A stretch of DNA of 64,000 nt from Methylocystaceae bacterium (GCA_009773555.1 WSXZ01000006.1:1-64000), one strand, 5' to 3'; positions 37,075 to 48,118 are shown, counted from the stretch's first letter. Numbers and translations: made by a program. The notes: a model not told the origin generated them from the letters alone.

Positions 37075-37899
37075 ATGAAGGTTACTCTGGTTCAGATGAA
37101 TTCCGTTGGCGATAAGGCCTTGAACCTCGCCAACGCCCGCGCTTTGATCGAGCGCGCCGTGGTTCAGGAGCGTCCAGACTGGATTTGTCTGCCTGAGGTC
37201 TTCGATTTCATCGGCGGCTCGCGCGCCGAGAAGATGGCGGCCGCCGAGGAGCTTCCGGGCGGCCCCGCTTATGAAATGTGCCAGACGCTCGCGCGCGAGC
37301 ACAAGGTCTTCATCCACGCCGGGTCCATTCTTGAAAAAGCGCCTGGCGAGGAGCGGTTGCACAACACCAGCGTCGCCTTCAACCGTGAGGGCGAGGAGGT
37401 GGCGCGCTACCGCAAGATCCACATGTTCGACATCACGGCGCCGGACGGCGCCAAATATCACGAGAGCGCCGCGTTCAAGCCGGGCGACTCCGTCGTCACC
37501 TATGATTGCGAGGGCGTCACCGTCGGCTGCGCGATCTGCTACGACCTCCGCTTTTCATATCTCTTCCAGGCGCTCGCGGATAAGGGCGCGGATATCGTCG
37601 CGCTGCCGGCGGCGTTCACGCTGGTCACCGGCAAGGACCATTGGGAAGTGCTGTGCCGCGCGCGCGCGATCGAAATGCAGGCCTATCTCTGCGCACCAGC
37701 GCAGACGGGCGCACATAAGGCCGGACATGAGACGCGCTTTACGTACGGCAATTCTCTGATCGCCGACCCTTGGGGCCAAGTCGTCGCGAAGGCTTCCGAA
37801 GGGCCGGGTCTCGTATCGTCCTATGTGGACGTCGACCGCATTCGTAAAATACGCGCCATGATCCCGGTGGCGCAGCACAAGGTGAAGTTGGCGGTTTGA
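37075..37899 (+). CDS. Nitrilase-family carbon-nitrogen hydrolase
   Basis: 274 residues. Catalytic Glu in CLPEVFDF, Lys in YRKIHMFDI, and Cys in AICYDLRFSYLFQAL. The KIHMFDI and CYDLRF forms are those of the Nit1/Nit2 branch, which includes deaminated-glutathione amidase and omega-amidase. A cytoplasmic metabolite-repair amidase is most likely. Monocistronic, with a 130-base gap after the TetR gene. Confidence 0.9.
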   Translation: MKVTLVQMNSVGDKALNLANARALIERAVVQERPDWICLPEVFDFIGGSRAEKMAAAEELPGGPAYEMCQTLAREHKVFIHAGSILEKAPGEERLHNTSVAFNREGEEVARYRKIHMFDITAPDGAKYHESAAFKPGDSVVTYDCEGVTVGCAICYDLRFSYLFQALADKGADIVALPAAFTLVTGKDHWEVLCRARAIEMQAYLCAPAQTGAHKAGHETRFTYGNSLIADPWGQVVAKASEGPGLVSSYVDVDRIRKIRAMIPVAQHKVKLAV

Positions 37900-38110
37900 G
37901 AGTTCCGTTATCGTCCGCCACAGGTCCGCGTCCGGGTGATTTCATCGGGACGTAGAACACGTAATCGGCCTTGCAAATCGGTCGTTTATGCGTACTATGC
38001 GGCCACGGGCGCAGCGCCCATTTATTGCCATGTTACGATTGCCAGAAGCTTCGAGGGGGAGTTGTGTTCAGCCCAGTCCCGACAGAACGATCATTGGGCG
38101 CTCTTTTCGT

Positions 38111-38443
38111 ATGGTAAGGAGAACCGCTCCAGGCAGCACCTTAACGCGGGCGGCGCTGCGAGAGGCCGTCTATGGCTGCTGCCCATCGCTGTCCCGCGCC
38201 GAAGCTCGTAAGATATTAGACGCGACTTTTGACGAGATCAGCGAAGCTTTGCTGCGCGGCGAATCCGTAAAATTGCGTTCCTTCGGGACTTTTAACGTGC
38301 GCGCCAAGCGTGAGCGCATCGGCCGCAATCCCAAAACCGGCGTCGAGGCCACGATAACCTCGCGCCGTGTGCTGACCTTTAAGGCCTCGCCCGTGCTTGT
38401 CGCGTATGTCAATGGCGACGCGGTCATTCCTGAAGAGGACTGA
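38111..38443 (+). CDS. HU/IHF-family DNA-binding protein (IHF-alpha-like)
   Basis: 110 residues. It follows IHF alpha layout: TLTRAALREAVYGCCPSLSRAEARKILD, EALLRGESVKLRSFGTFNVR, then the DNA-intercalating arm RIGRNPKTGVEATITSRRVLTFKASP. The Pro of GRNPKTG at the arm tip is the residue that kinks DNA. It has a longer C-terminal tail than usual (VAYVNGDAVIPEED) and a Cys-Cys in the N-terminal helix, so it may be a divergent paralogue and not the main IhfA. The start at ATG 38111 is chosen from family alignment; its ribosome site is weak. Confidence 0.82.
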   Translation: MVRRTAPGSTLTRAALREAVYGCCPSLSRAEARKILDATFDEISEALLRGESVKLRSFGTFNVRAKRERIGRNPKTGVEATITSRRVLTFKASPVLVAYVNGDAVIPEED

Positions 38444-38525
38444 CTCCTCTATCATGGGGCGAGACGGCAATCGCCGGCGACGCGGTCGCGGCGGGCCGAG
38501 CGGCTTCTCACATCCAAGGTGAAAG

Positions 38526-40625
38526 ATGCAGAAATTGAGCGTGGCGGTCGCGATCTTCGCGGCGCTTACTGCGCTGGTCGGCGCCCATAAGGGCGACTCC
38601 AGCCTATTCGTTCTCGTCGCCGCGACGGCGCTCTGCGCCTATACGACGTGGCGCGCCGCCGACATGTCGAGCTTCCTGAAAATCTTCGCGTACATCTTCT
38701 CAACCGAGACGATCGTCTTCGGGCTCATCGGCCTGGCGCAGGCGGAAGGCCTGTGGCCTGAGTCGCTGAAAGACTATGCGCCGCCCGAAACCATGCCGCT
38801 CACCGTGGCGGTGTTCTCGATCATTGTCTACGCGATCTCGTACATTCCAGTCGTGCGGGAGATGACGCGCATCGCCGATCTCTATTTCGATTCGCCCGAC
38901 CGTGGCGAAGGGCGCGTCTGGCCGTTCCAGCCCTTTGCGGCGCGAGAGAGCGCCATCGCCATCGCCATGGTGGTCGTCTTGGTGCTGCTCAATCAGGGCC
39001 AGGTCGGCATCACCGTGCGTCTGTCCTTCTTCAATCGCGACTGGTTCAACGCCATTCAGGAGAAAAACGCCGGGGAGTTCTGGCGGCAGCTTCTTTACGT
39101 GTTCACGCCATGGGCGTTCGTTTACGTCGCCTCGGTGATCATCGAATTCGTTCTGCAGTCGATGCTGATCATCCGCTGGCGTCGCTGGCTGACGGAGCAT
39201 TATATCGAGCGCTGGCTCGGCGGGCATACGCATTACGGCATGGCGCTCGCCGGGAGCGGCGCCGACAATCCGGACCAGCGCATCGCCGAGGACGTCAATC
39301 GCTTCATCAGCGGCGGGGAGGAAGGCTATGGCGTCTACTCCTATTCAATCCTGCTGATCGCCACCTTGAGTTCGCTTGTCTCCTTCGCCTATGTGCTGTG
39401 GGATTTGTCGGGCAATTATCCGCTGCCCGGAACTGACATCTATATTCCTGGTTTCCTGTTCTGGGTTGTGCTGCTCTATGCGTTGGTGGGAACGCTGGTG
39501 ACGCATCTTATCGGCCGCTCTCTTACCGGGCTCTACTTCGATCGGCAGAGACGCGAGGCGGATTTCCGCTTTTCCCTGGCGCGAATGCGCGAATACAGCG
39601 AGCAGATCGCCCTGCTTGGAGGCGAGCCTGCCGAGCGCGGTTCGCTGCTGCGGCGGTTCGCCGGCATTATCGTCAACTATCTGGCGATCGTGCAGAAGCG
39701 CAAGCAGCTGATGGCGTTCACCTCCACCTACGGACAGTTGTCGCCGATCATTCCTTACGTGATCACGGCGCCCTTCTATTTCGCCGGGCGCATTACGCTC
39801 GGCGTCATGACGCAGACGGCGAGCGCCTTCGGGCGGGTGGAGAGCGCGCTGACCTTCTTCATCAACTATTACACCTCTCTCGCCAATTTTAAGTCCGTGC
39901 TCGACCGCTTGACGTCCTTTGACCACGCGATCGATACGGCCCGCCGGCAGACGTCTGCGACGCAAATTATCTCTCCGACGGACGGCGCCGATATTCGTCT
40001 GCGCGGGCTGACGCTTGCTTTGCCCGATGGACGTCAAATCGTAACGGTCGACGATCTGACGCTCGCCGCCGGCCAGCCGGCGCTGCTCACCGGCCCGTCG
40101 GGTTCCGGCAAGTCGACGCTGTTTCGCGCCATCGCCGGCATCTGGCCTTACGCTTCGGGCGAGGCGCTAACGCCGCGCGGCGCGAAGGTGATGCTGGCGC
40201 CGCAGCGGCCCTACATTCCCATGGGCGCGCTGGCCGAAGCGATCGTCTATCCGGGCCACGTCGACGACTACTCGCGCGCTGAAGTGCAGGAGGCGCTGCG
40301 CGCGGCGCGGCTTGCGCCTTTCGTGGAGCGCCTCGACGAGGAAAACAACTGGGGTCAGCGGCTTTCAGGCGGCGAGCAGCAGCGCGTCGCGATCGCCCGC
40401 GCGCTTCTCGCCAAGCCGGATTGGCTTTTCCTCGACGAGGCCACGTCGGCCCTCGACGAGCAGCTCGAAGAAGACATCTACGCCATGCTGCGCGAGCGGC
40501 TGCCCGGCACGACGATCGTCTCGATCGGCCACCGGTCGACTCTGCACGCCTTCCACGATCGAGACATCGTCATGGAGCCGGCGCCCGGCGGCGTCTTCAG
40601 CCCGCGCGACAAGGTGCACGCGTGA
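38526..40625 (+). CDS. ABC transporter, fused permease and ATPase (SbmA/BacA-related, YddA type)
   Basis: 699 residues. About seven hydrophobic helices to residue 460, with the ABC_membrane_2-type segment [31 protein letters not shown] and [13 protein letters not shown]. The ATPase domain follows: Walker [10 protein letters not shown] near residue 527, signature [16 protein letters not shown], Walker [13 protein letters not shown], and H-loop SIGHRS. This family relates to BacA/SbmA and to peroxisomal ABCD proteins; substrates may be peptides or long-chain acyl compounds. Its stop overlaps the rlmE start (GTGA). Confidence 0.9.
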   Translation: MQKLSVAVAIFAALTALVGAHKGDSSLFVLVAATALCAYTTWRAADMSSFLKIFAYIFSTETIVFGLIGLAQAEGLWPESLKDYAPPETMPLTVAVFSIIVYAISYIPVVREMTRIADLYFDSPDRGEGRVWPFQPFAARESAIAIAMVVVLVLLNQGQVGITVRLSFFNRDWFNAIQEKNAGEFWRQLLYVFTPWAFVYVASVIIEFVLQSMLIIRWRRWLTEHYIERWLGGHTHYGMALAGSGADNPDQRIAEDVNRFISGGEEGYGVYSYSILLIATLSSLVSFAYVLWDLSGNYPLPGTDIYIPGFLFWVVLLYALVGTLVTHLIGRSLTGLYFDRQRREADFRFSLARMREYSEQIALLGGEPAERGSLLRRFAGIIVNYLAIVQKRKQLMAFTSTYGQLSPIIPYVITAPFYFAGRITLGVMTQTASAFGRVESALTFFINYYTSLANFKSVLDRLTSFDHAIDTARRQTSATQIISPTDGADIRLRGLTLALPDGRQIVTVDDLTLAAGQPALLTGPSGSGKSTLFRAIAGIWPYASGEALTPRGAKVMLAPQRPYIPMGALAEAIVYPGHVDDYSRAEVQEALRAARLAPFVERLDEENNWGQRLSGGEQQRVAIARALLAKPDWLFLDEATSALDEQLEEDIYAMLRERLPGTTIVSIGHRSTLHAFHDRDIVMEPAPGGVFSPRDKVHA

Positions 40626-41320
40626 CGAAAGAGTCGGGGCGCGAAGGCGGGCGATCGCTCAAGACGCGAGTCAAGACCGCGCGCAAGCGGTCGCTCTCCT
40701 CGACGCTGTGGCTGGAACGCCAGCTCAATGATCCCTATGTCGCGCGCGCCAAGCGCGAGGGCTACCGCTCACGCGCCGCCTATAAGCTCATCGAGATGGA
40801 TGATCGCTATCATCTCTTTAAGCCGGGCGGCCGCATCGTCGATCTTGGCGCCGCTCCCGGCGGCTGGTCACAGGTCGCGGCCGCGCATGTGAAGGCGAAA
40901 GAGGGGAAGGGCAAAGTCGTCGCGGTCGATCTGCTCGACATGGAGGCGGTCGACGGCGTCGAATTCGCGGTGAAGGATTTCAACGATCCCGACGCGCCGG
41001 AATTCATCAAGGCCATGCTCGGGGGCGACGCCGACGGCGTGATGTCCGACATGGCGGCGAACGCCACTGGACATCGGGCGACCGATCATCTGCGCATCGT
41101 CGCTCTGGCCGAGCTTGCCGCGGATTTCGCTTGCGACGTGTTGGCGGAAGGCGGCTTCTTCATCGCCAAGGTGCTGCAGGGCGGAACCGAAGGCCAGCTG
41201 CTCACGCGCCTCAAGCGCGATTTTGCGACGGTGCGGCACGTCAAGCCGGCGGCGAGCCGCGCCGGTTCGGCCGAACTCTATGTGCTGGCGACAGGCTTTC
41301 GCGGGCGCCGCTTCGACTAG
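40622..41320 (+). CDS. rlmE: 23S rRNA 2'-O-methyltransferase RlmE (FtsJ)
   Basis: 232 residues. SAM loop [15 protein letters not shown], Asp in [13 protein letters not shown], Lys in FIAKVLQGG and Glu in [12 protein letters not shown] give the K-D-K-E set, with the first Lys in [12 protein letters not shown]. It methylates U2552 of 23S rRNA at the ribose. Starts at GTG 40622, overlapping the ABC gene's stop. A basic N-terminal extension ([14 protein letters not shown]) is common in alphaproteobacteria. Confidence 0.95.
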   Translation: MTKESGREGGRSLKTRVKTARKRSLSSTLWLERQLNDPYVARAKREGYRSRAAYKLIEMDDRYHLFKPGGRIVDLGAAPGGWSQVAAAHVKAKEGKGKVVAVDLLDMEAVDGVEFAVKDFNDPDAPEFIKAMLGGDADGVMSDMAANATGHRATDHLRIVALAELAADFACDVLAEGGFFIAKVLQGGTEGQLLTRLKRDFATVRHVKPAASRAGSAELYVLATGFRGRRFD

Positions 41321-41329
41321 GCGTTGCGC

Positions 41330-42352
41330 TTAGGCGCCGTGCGCCCGCGCATAGGCGTCGACCTCGGCGATCCGCTCTTTCTTGTCATCGTCAGAAAGAA
41401 ACGAAGCGGCGAAACTGTTTTTCGCGAGCTGCGTCAGTTCGGCTGTTCCTAATGTGAAAGCCTGCTGAATGGCGCGGTAGTTCTCGTTCACATAGCCGCC
41501 AAAATAGGCCGGATCGTCCGAATTGACGGTCACGACGACGCCTGCCTCGAAGAGCCGCTGAATCGGATGCGCGCGCATATCGGGATAGACGCAGAGGCGT
41601 ATATTCGACAGCGGGCAGACGGTCAGCGGAACCCGCTCCCGCGCAAGCCGCTGAACCAAAGCCGCGTCATCGATCGCGTGAACGCCGTGATCGATGCGCT
41701 CGACCTTCAAGCGATCCAGAGCTTCGGAGACATAGGCGGCGGGTCCCTCTTCGCCCGCATGAGCCACGGCGCGCAGACCGAGCGAACGGGCGCGCTCATA
41801 GACCTCGGTGAATTTGCCCGGCGGATTTCCGGCTTCTGCGGAATCCAGTCCGACCCCTGTAAGGCGATCGAGCCAGGGGCGCGCCGCTTCGAGTGTGGCC
41901 ATGGCGTCAGCCGCATCGAGATCGCGCAGAAAACACATGATGAGCCGCGACGTCGGCCCGCCCTCGCGCGCGGCGTCGTTCAGAGCGGCGCTCAATCCCT
42001 CCACGACTGCGCCGAGGGGAACGCCGCGGCGCATATGCGCCTGCGGATCGAAAAAGATTTCGACGTGGCGGACGTTCTCATCGCGAGCGCGGTCGAGATA
42101 TGCGCGCGCCAGATCGTAGAAGTCTCGCTCGGTCAAGAGCGCCTGCGTCGCCTGATAATAAAGATCGAGAAAATCCTCGAGGTTTTGAAAATCGTATAAG
42201 CGGCGCATCGCCTCGACCGAAGCATAAGGAAGCTTGACGCCATTGCGTTCGGCGAGCGCGAAGGCCGTTTCGGGCTCGAGCGTCCCCTCGATATGAAGGT
42301 GAAGCTCCGCCTTCGGGAGCCCGGCGATGAAGTCTTGGCCTGCGTTCGACAT
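41330..42352 (-). CDS. Adenine deaminase (adenosine deaminase-like family)
   Basis: 340 residues, amidohydrolase barrel. Zinc ligands: HLHIEG near residue 18, His in VAHAGEEG with the catalytic Glu, HGVHAID, and the Asp of VNSDDPAYFGGYVNEN. The SDDPAYFGGY form is typical of the adenine deaminase branch (fungal Aah1 and Pseudomonas homologues) and not of true adenosine deaminase. It converts adenine to hypoxanthine in purine salvage. Adenine released by HpnG could in principle be a source, which is speculation. Convergent with rlmE, 9 bases apart. Confidence 0.9.
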   Translation of the reverse strand: MSNAGQDFIAGLPKAELHLHIEGTLEPETAFALAERNGVKLPYASVEAMRRLYDFQNLEDFLDLYYQATQALLTERDFYDLARAYLDRARDENVRHVEIFFDPQAHMRRGVPLGAVVEGLSAALNDAAREGGPTSRLIMCFLRDLDAADAMATLEAARPWLDRLTGVGLDSAEAGNPPGKFTEVYERARSLGLRAVAHAGEEGPAAYVSEALDRLKVERIDHGVHAIDDAALVQRLARERVPLTVCPLSNIRLCVYPDMRAHPIQRLFEAGVVVTVNSDDPAYFGGYVNENYRAIQQAFTLGTAELTQLAKNSFAASFLSDDDKKERIAEVDAYARAHGA

Positions 42353-42428
42353 AACATCCTCGTTTCAGTCGATCTGGCGCTCGCGATCCTCATCGACAAG
42401 AGCTCTTCGTCCGTCGATCCCCGTGAGA

Positions 42429-43817
42429 TTACACGCGTTTTCGGCGGCCAGTCAGATCGTCGCCCGCATTGCGCGCGAGCGGCAGGAAGCTCAACACCGA
42501 AAACATCGAGATCAACGCCACGACAATGAAGGCTGGCGTGAAATCCGCCGCCTGCAGCGCGCCGCCGCCGCGCAGCGCGCGGGTCGCCTCCAGCGCCGCC
42601 GCGCCAATCGCGACGCCCGTCGACAGCGACAATTGCTGCGCGACGGAGGCGAAGCTGGTCGCGCGGCTCATGGCGTCCTGATCAACGTCGGCGTAGGCGA
42701 TGGCGTTGAGCGCCGTAAACTCGAGCGAGCGGAAGAAGCCGCCAACGAGCAGCACGCCCATGATGACCAAGTGCGGCGTCGCCGCCGAAAAGGCAGCGTT
42801 GAAGGCGAGAAAGCCGGCGGAGATAAGCGCATTGACGATCAGCACCCGCCGAAAGCTGAAAATCCGCAGGATCGGCTGCGCGGTCGTCTTCATCGCCATC
42901 GCGCCGGCCGCCGAAACGAAGGTCAGAAGTCCCGCTTCATAGGCCGAGAGTCCGAAGCCCGCTTGCAGCAGCAGCGGCAGCAGGAAAGGCGTGGCGCCAA
43001 GTCCGATGCGAAACAGAAAGCCGCCAAAGACCGCCGCGCGAAACGTCGGGATCTGCAGGAGATCGAGATCGACGATCGGATAGGGCGTTCGTCTGGCGTG
43101 GCGAACATAAGCGAAGAGCGCCCCTGCCCCGAGCGCGACGATCAAAACCACGACCGGCGCCGGCGCGAAGCCGCGCCCCGCGATGGTGAAGCCGAAGACG
43201 AGGCAGGAGAGGCCGACGCCTGAAAGGATCGCGCCGGCGATGTCGAGCGGCGGCGTCCATTCCTCGCGCATGTCTGGAATAAAGCGCGTGACGAGCATGA
43301 CGCCGAGCGCGCCGATCGGGACATTAATCCAGAAGATGTAGCGCCAGTGAAAATAGGTCGCGATGAAGCCGCCGATCGGCGGGCCGATCATCGGGCCCAT
43401 GAGCGCCGGAATGGTGAGATAGGCCATGGCGCGCACAAGTTCGTGGCGCGGCGCGGTGCGCAGCAGCACGAGGCGTCCGACCGGCGTCATCATCGCGCCG
43501 CCGAGGCCTTGCACGATCCGAAAGGTCACGATCGCGCCGAGCGAATTGGACAGGCCGCAGAGAATGGAGCCGAAGGTGAAGACGATGATCGCCGCGCGAA
43601 AGACCCGCCGCGCGCCAAAGCGATCCGCCGCCCAGCCCGAAAGCGGAATGAAGACTGCGAGCGAGAGAAGATAGGACGTCAGCGCGAGTTTCAGCGCCAC
43701 GGGATCTTCGTGAAGATCGGCCGCCATCGCCGGCAGCGCCGTGGCGAGCACGGTGCCGTCTAGCTGCTCCATGAAGAGCGCGGTGGCGATGATGAGCGGC
43801 GTGACGAAATAGGACAA
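42429..43817 (-). CDS. MFS drug exporter, DHA2-like (EmrB/QacA type)
   Basis: 462 residues with about 14 hydrophobic helices. Helix 1 has the DHA motif FMEQLDGTVLATALPAMA, the loop 2-3 motif is GWAADRFGARRVF, and motif C-like PALMGPMIGPPIGG is in helix 5. It exports drugs by proton antiport. No regulator is next to it; it stands alone between the adenine deaminase and radC genes. Confidence 0.92.
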   Translation of the reverse strand: MSYFVTPLIIATALFMEQLDGTVLATALPAMAADLHEDPVALKLALTSYLLSLAVFIPLSGWAADRFGARRVFRAAIIVFTFGSILCGLSNSLGAIVTFRIVQGLGGAMMTPVGRLVLLRTAPRHELVRAMAYLTIPALMGPMIGPPIGGFIATYFHWRYIFWINVPIGALGVMLVTRFIPDMREEWTPPLDIAGAILSGVGLSCLVFGFTIAGRGFAPAPVVVLIVALGAGALFAYVRHARRTPYPIVDLDLLQIPTFRAAVFGGFLFRIGLGATPFLLPLLLQAGFGLSAYEAGLLTFVSAAGAMAMKTTAQPILRIFSFRRVLIVNALISAGFLAFNAAFSAATPHLVIMGVLLVGGFFRSLEFTALNAIAYADVDQDAMSRATSFASVAQQLSLSTGVAIGAAALEATRALRGGGALQAADFTPAFIVVALISMFSVLSFLPLARNAGDDLTGRRKRV

Positions 43818-43878
43818 TGCGCTCAGCCCGCTTTTGAAAGTGTCGCGTCAATCCTAACGCCTGTGGACGGACGTCGCG

Positions 43879-44604
43879 TCAAATGAGCTTCAGCCCTCTG
43901 AAGCTGGCATGGCCATGACGGCCGACGATGAGGTGGTCGTGGACCGTGATGCCGAACGGCTGCGCGATGGCGGCGATGTCCTTTGTCATGCGTATGTCCG
44001 CGGCCGACGGCGTCGGATCTCCGGAAGGATGGTTATGCGCCAGGATGAGGGCGCTCGCGCCGAGTTCCAGCGCACGTCTGACGATTTCCCGCGGATAGAC
44101 CGGCGTGTGGTCAATGGTGCCGACGCCTTGGACTTCGTCGGCGATCAGCGCGTTGCGCTTGTCGAGGAATAGGATGCGAAACTCCTCCCGCTCGGCGAAA
44201 GCCATCGCCGTTCGGCAATAGTCGAGCACCTCCATGAAGGAAGAGAGCACAGGACGCTTCTGCAAGGCGCCGCGCGCCAGGCGTTTCGCCGCAGCCTCGA
44301 CGAGCTTGATTTCGACGATCGCCGCTTCGCTGAGGCCGCCGACTTCGCGAAGCCTCTCCGGCCGCGCCGCGACGGTCTCGGCGAAGGAGCCAAAGCGCGT
44401 GATCAAGGCCTTTGCGAGCGGCTTCACGTCGCGGCGCGCGATGGCGCGAAACAACAGCAGCTCAAGCATTTCGTAATCGGCGAGCGCCGCTTCGCCTGCA
44501 TCCATGAAGCGATCGCGCAGACGCTGTCGGTGACCGTGGAAGTGAGGCGCAGAATCGCGCAGGCCTGAGCCGTCGCTTGTCGCGGCGTCAGCCGCCTTCT
44601 TCAT
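43879..44604 (-). CDS. radC: RadC family JAMM-domain protein
   Basis: 241 residues. N-terminal helix-hairpin-helix region (YEMLELLLF, then [13 protein letters not shown]), and a C-terminal JAB/MPN domain with metal ligands in [22 protein letters not shown]. Named for DNA repair, though its true role is unclear. Its start overlaps the stop of map by four bases (44601-44604), so the two are coupled. Confidence 0.93.
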   Translation of the reverse strand: MKKAADAATSDGSGLRDSAPHFHGHRQRLRDRFMDAGEAALADYEMLELLLFRAIARRDVKPLAKALITRFGSFAETVAARPERLREVGGLSEAAIVEIKLVEAAAKRLARGALQKRPVLSSFMEVLDYCRTAMAFAEREEFRILFLDKRNALIADEVQGVGTIDHTPVYPREIVRRALELGASALILAHNHPSGDPTPSAADIRMTKDIAAIAQPFGITVHDHLIVGRHGHASFRGLKLI

Positions 44605-45437
44605 GCGTCGGCGCGCGCGGCGGAGGGGTTGTCGAGCCCCGCCGGCGACTTGGTGAAAACCTCCACGCCCGTCTCGGTGACGCCGACCGAATGCTCGAAC
44701 TGCGCGGAGAGGGAGCGGTCGCGGGTGACGGCCGTCCAGCCGTCCGACAATATTTTAACCTGCGACCGGCCGAGATTGATCATCGGCTCAATGGTGAAGA
44801 ACATGCCCGGCCGCAACTCGACGCCCTCGCCCTTGACGCCATAGTGCAGAATATTCGGCTCGTCGTGGAAAACGCGCCCGAGCCCGTGGCCGCAAAAATC
44901 GCGCACCACCGAACAGCGCTCGCTTTCAGCATAGTGCTGAATCGCCGCGCCGATGTCGCCGGTCGTCGCGCCAGGCTTGACGGCGGCGACGCCCCGCTCA
45001 AGCGACTCATATGTCACGTCGATCAGTCGCTGCGCCCGCCGCGGAATTTCGCCGACGGCGAACATGCGGCTGGCGTCGCCGTGCCAGCCGTTGAGGATGA
45101 ACGTCACGTCGATATTGACGATGTCGCCTTCGCGCAAAGGCTTGCTGTCCGGCACGCCATGGCAGACGACATGGTTGATCGAGGTGCAGATCGATTTGCG
45201 GTAGCCGCGATAGTCGAGCGGCGCAGGATAGGCGCCATGCGCCATGGCGAAGTCGAAAACCAGATCGTCGAGCGCCTGCGTCGTCACACCCGGCTTGACG
45301 TGTTCGACCAGCATATCCAGCGCCTCCGCCGTCAACTTGCCCGCGACGCGCATGCCCTCGAAATCTTGGGGACCGTGCAGCTTGATCTGTCCGCTTTTGC
45401 GCGCGGCGGGCGCGAGATGAGATTCGATAAAGGTCAT
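44601..45437 (-). CDS. map: Methionine aminopeptidase, type I
   Basis: 278 residues. Metal ligands Asp in VNIDVTF and GDASRMF, His in [15 protein letters not shown], Glu in FTIEPM and FEHSVGV; substrate His in VCHGVPD. It removes the initiator Met from nascent proteins and is normally essential. Start placed at ATG 45437 ([10 protein letters not shown]) by family alignment; the frame is open 66 bases further. Followed directly by radC. Confidence 0.95.
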   Translation of the reverse strand: MTFIESHLAPAARKSGQIKLHGPQDFEGMRVAGKLTAEALDMLVEHVKPGVTTQALDDLVFDFAMAHGAYPAPLDYRGYRKSICTSINHVVCHGVPDSKPLREGDIVNIDVTFILNGWHGDASRMFAVGEIPRRAQRLIDVTYESLERGVAAVKPGATTGDIGAAIQHYAESERCSVVRDFCGHGLGRVFHDEPNILHYGVKGEGVELRPGMFFTIEPMINLGRSQVKILSDGWTAVTRDRSLSAQFEHSVGVTETGVEVFTKSPAGLDNPSAARADA

Positions 45438-45661
45438 GTAACGTGGCGGCTCGGCTTTTCTAGGCGAAGGGTTGCTCGACAAGGTAATGGTTTGAGGCGG
45501 CAACGCAAGGCTGCCCCAGGGGCTGCCCCAGGAGACCGCCCGCGATTCGGTTGGAAAGCGCGGAGCGCGGTCTTGGCGGAGCAGCCGCGATTCAATATCT
45601 GTGGAGGTATGCGGCTTGCCCCCGCGCCACGGGCGCGGGGAAAAAAGGGCGTGGAAAACGG

Positions 45662-46750
45662 GTGCAGGGAAAGCGAGTCGAGGGAATAGATTTCTGGCGG
45701 GGCGCCGCCCTCGCCATCATTCTGGTGAATCACATCCCGGGCAATGTGCTCGGCGCGATCACGCCGCGCAATTTCGGCTTCTCTGATGCGGCCGAAGGCT
45801 TTGTTTTTCTTTCGGGCGTTTCGATAGCCCTGGCCTATGGCGAGAAATTCAAGCGCAATGTCTTAGACGCCGCGGCTGCGCTCTACGGCCGCGCCCTGCG
45901 CCTTTACGGCGCCCATCTTGGTCTGACCGCGGCGGCGTTGGCGCTTTACGGCGTCGCGAGTTATTTCACGCCCTGGGATTTCCTCGGTTCCGAGAACAGC
46001 CGCGCCGCGCCTTTCGCCGACCCGGCGCGAGGCGTCGTCGGCATTCTCGCGCTCAGTCACCAAGTCGCTTACTTCAACATATTGCCACTCTATGTCGTGC
46101 TGATCGCGCTTGCGCCGGCGCTCTTCGCATGCGCTTTGCGCGGCGGTTTGCGGATGCTTGCGGCCTCGGCAGCGGTTTACGCCGCCGCGCGCCTGCTGGG
46201 GTTCAACGTTCCCACATGGCCCGAGCCCGGCTACTGGTATTTCAATCCCTTCGCCTGGCAATTCATGTTCGCCCTGGGGATCTACTGCGGCGGCGCGCTC
46301 AAAACGCGCGGGGTGCCTTATCACGCCGTCGCCTATCAATTCGCGCTCGCCTTCACCATCGTTTCGACGCTGATCGTCTCCAATGCGTTCGGCCTTGCGC
46401 CTGGACTTGTCGATGCTGCAGGCCGTTATCTCGACTGGGACAAGACGGATCTTGGCGTGGTCCGCATCATCGATTTCGTCGCCCTCGCTTATGTGCTTCA
46501 TTTCTCGAAGGTCACCGCAGTGCTGAGCCAAACGCGGCTTTTTGCGTTCTTCACGCTGCTCGGCCGCAGCGGCCTCTCGACCTATTCAAGCGTCAGCCTG
46601 CTGAGCGCGCTCGGGCAGATTCTGCAGGAAGCAAGCCTCGCTTCGCCCGCCCTTGACGTCATCTTCATTGTGGCCTGCCTGGCCCTGCTGCACCGCATCG
46701 CCGCCGCCGTCGAGCAGTTTTCCCTGGCGGCGCCAGCCGCTGCGGAATGA
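45662..46750 (+). CDS. opgC: OpgC-family membrane acyltransferase
   Basis: About 362 residues with roughly ten membrane helices. N-terminal RVEGIDFWRGAALAIILVNHIPGN carries the DFxRGxA and His motif of OpgC/acyltransferase-3 proteins. OpgC succinylates periplasmic osmoregulated glucans; other members have different acceptors, so the substrate is inferred. The frame is open from TTG 45551. I prefer GTG 45662, just before the conserved region, but neither has a strong ribosome site. No opgG/H genes are adjacent. Confidence 0.82.
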   Translation: MQGKRVEGIDFWRGAALAIILVNHIPGNVLGAITPRNFGFSDAAEGFVFLSGVSIALAYGEKFKRNVLDAAAALYGRALRLYGAHLGLTAAALALYGVASYFTPWDFLGSENSRAAPFADPARGVVGILALSHQVAYFNILPLYVVLIALAPALFACALRGGLRMLAASAAVYAAARLLGFNVPTWPEPGYWYFNPFAWQFMFALGIYCGGALKTRGVPYHAVAYQFALAFTIVSTLIVSNAFGLAPGLVDAAGRYLDWDKTDLGVVRIIDFVALAYVLHFSKVTAVLSQTRLFAFFTLLGRSGLSTYSSVSLLSALGQILQEASLASPALDVIFIVACLALLHRIAAAVEQFSLAAPAAAE

Positions 46751-46808
46751 GCGCCAGGACTGGCGTTCACGGCCGCCATGGTCATAATCGGCGACAGGGA
46801 GGCCGATA

Positions 46809-47570
46809 ATGGCGCAAGAAACGGCAGGCGACAGGCCGGCAAGCGCGGCGGTTCTCGTGATCGGCGATGAAATCTTGTCCGGCCGCACGCAGGATGTGAA
46901 CACAAGCTATATCGCGAATTATCTGGCGCAGATCGGCGTCGATCTTCGCGAGGCGCGAATCGTGCCCGACGATTCGGAGGCGATCGTCGAGGCGCTGAAT
47001 GCGCTGCGCGCCCGCTATACCTATGTCTTCACGACCGGCGGCATTGGTCCCACCCACGACGACATCACCGCCGATGCGGTCGCCCGCGCCTTTGACGTCG
47101 ACATCGGCGAGGATCCACGCGCCATAGCGCTCCTTCGGGAACGCTTTTCGGAAGGCGAGCTGAATCAGGCGCGCCGGCGGATGGCGCGCATTCCAAAGGG
47201 CGCCGAGCTGATTTTCAACGCCATTTCCAAGGCGCCGGGATTCTGGATCGGCAATGTCATCGTTATGGCCGGCGTGCCGATGATCATGCAGAATATGATG
47301 GACGTCGTCGGCCCGCGGCTCGCGGCCGGCCCGCCGGTGCTCGTTGAGACGGTCGAGGCGTACGGCGTTCCGGAAGGCGCCTACGCCGCGGGTTTGGAAG
47401 CGATCGCGCGCGGCCATGATGGCGTGAGCGTTGGCTCCTATCCGTCCTTTACGAGCGCGGGATTCAGGAATCAGATTGTGCTGCGCAGTCGCGACGCGGC
47501 GCTCTTGGCCCGCGCGACGGCGGCGGCGCGCGCGATGATCGCGTCGCTATCGACGGAAAAGGCGCGCTGA
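46809..47570 (+). CDS. CinA N-terminal (COG1058) domain protein
   Basis: 253 residues. Molybdopterin-binding-like fold: AAVLVIGDEILSGRTQDVNTSYIA, then FTTGGIGPTHDDITADAVARAF and VIVMAGVPMIMQNMM. Only the N-terminal domain of CinA is present, without the NMN deamidase domain. Such stand-alone proteins resemble ADP-ribose/NAD-repair pyrophosphatases. GGGAGG-type purines precede the ATG. Followed by gpt 26 bases later. Confidence 0.9.
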   Translation: MAQETAGDRPASAAVLVIGDEILSGRTQDVNTSYIANYLAQIGVDLREARIVPDDSEAIVEALNALRARYTYVFTTGGIGPTHDDITADAVARAFDVDIGEDPRAIALLRERFSEGELNQARRRMARIPKGAELIFNAISKAPGFWIGNVIVMAGVPMIMQNMMDVVGPRLAAGPPVLVETVEAYGVPEGAYAAGLEAIARGHDGVSVGSYPSFTSAGFRNQIVLRSRDAALLARATAAARAMIASLSTEKAR

Positions 47571-47596
47571 CGGCGTGATCGGGAGGCTTGAAGCTG

Positions 47597-48118
47597 ATGT
47601 ACGGGTCCGACAAGATCTTTCCGGTCTCCTGGGACATTTTTCACCGCGACGCGCGCGCGCTCGCCTGGCGTCTCGCTTCGATCGGCGGATTCTCGGCGAT
47701 TGTGGCGGTGACGCGCGGCGGTCTGGTGCCCGCGGCGATCGTGGCGCGCGAGCTCGGCATAAGGGTCATCGAAACCATCTGCGTCGCGAGCTATCACGAG
47801 GAAACGGAGCGTGGCGAGATCCAGGTGCTCAAGCCTCTGACCGACACGATTCTCGCGCGGCCAAGCTCCGAAGTGCTCATCATTGACGATCTCGTCGACA
47901 CCGGCGCCACGGCGAAAGCCGTGCGGGACACGCTGGCGAATGCGCATTTCGCCACTGTCTACGCCAAGCCGCAGGGCCTGCCGATGGTCGACACCTTCGT
48001 CACCGAAGTCTCACAGGACACCTGGATCTTTTTTCCCTGGGACACGGGACTGTCGTTTCAGGCGCCGATCGGCACGCCCAACGCCAAGCCCGAGGGCCAG
48101 CGACGACGGCGCATATAA
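47597..48118 (+). CDS. gpt: Xanthine(-guanine) phosphoribosyltransferase
   Basis: 173 residues. PRPP-binding motif [18 protein letters not shown] near residue 95, [18 protein letters not shown], and the C-terminal IFFPWDTG typical of Gpt. It salvages xanthine and guanine to nucleotides. I start at ATG 47597 because GGGAGG at 47581-47586 is well spaced for it and too close to TTG 47588. Confidence 0.93.
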   Translation: MYGSDKIFPVSWDIFHRDARALAWRLASIGGFSAIVAVTRGGLVPAAIVARELGIRVIETICVASYHEETERGEIQVLKPLTDTILARPSSEVLIIDDLVDTGATAKAVRDTLANAHFATVYAKPQGLPMVDTFVTEVSQDTWIFFPWDTGLSFQAPIGTPNAKPEGQRRRRI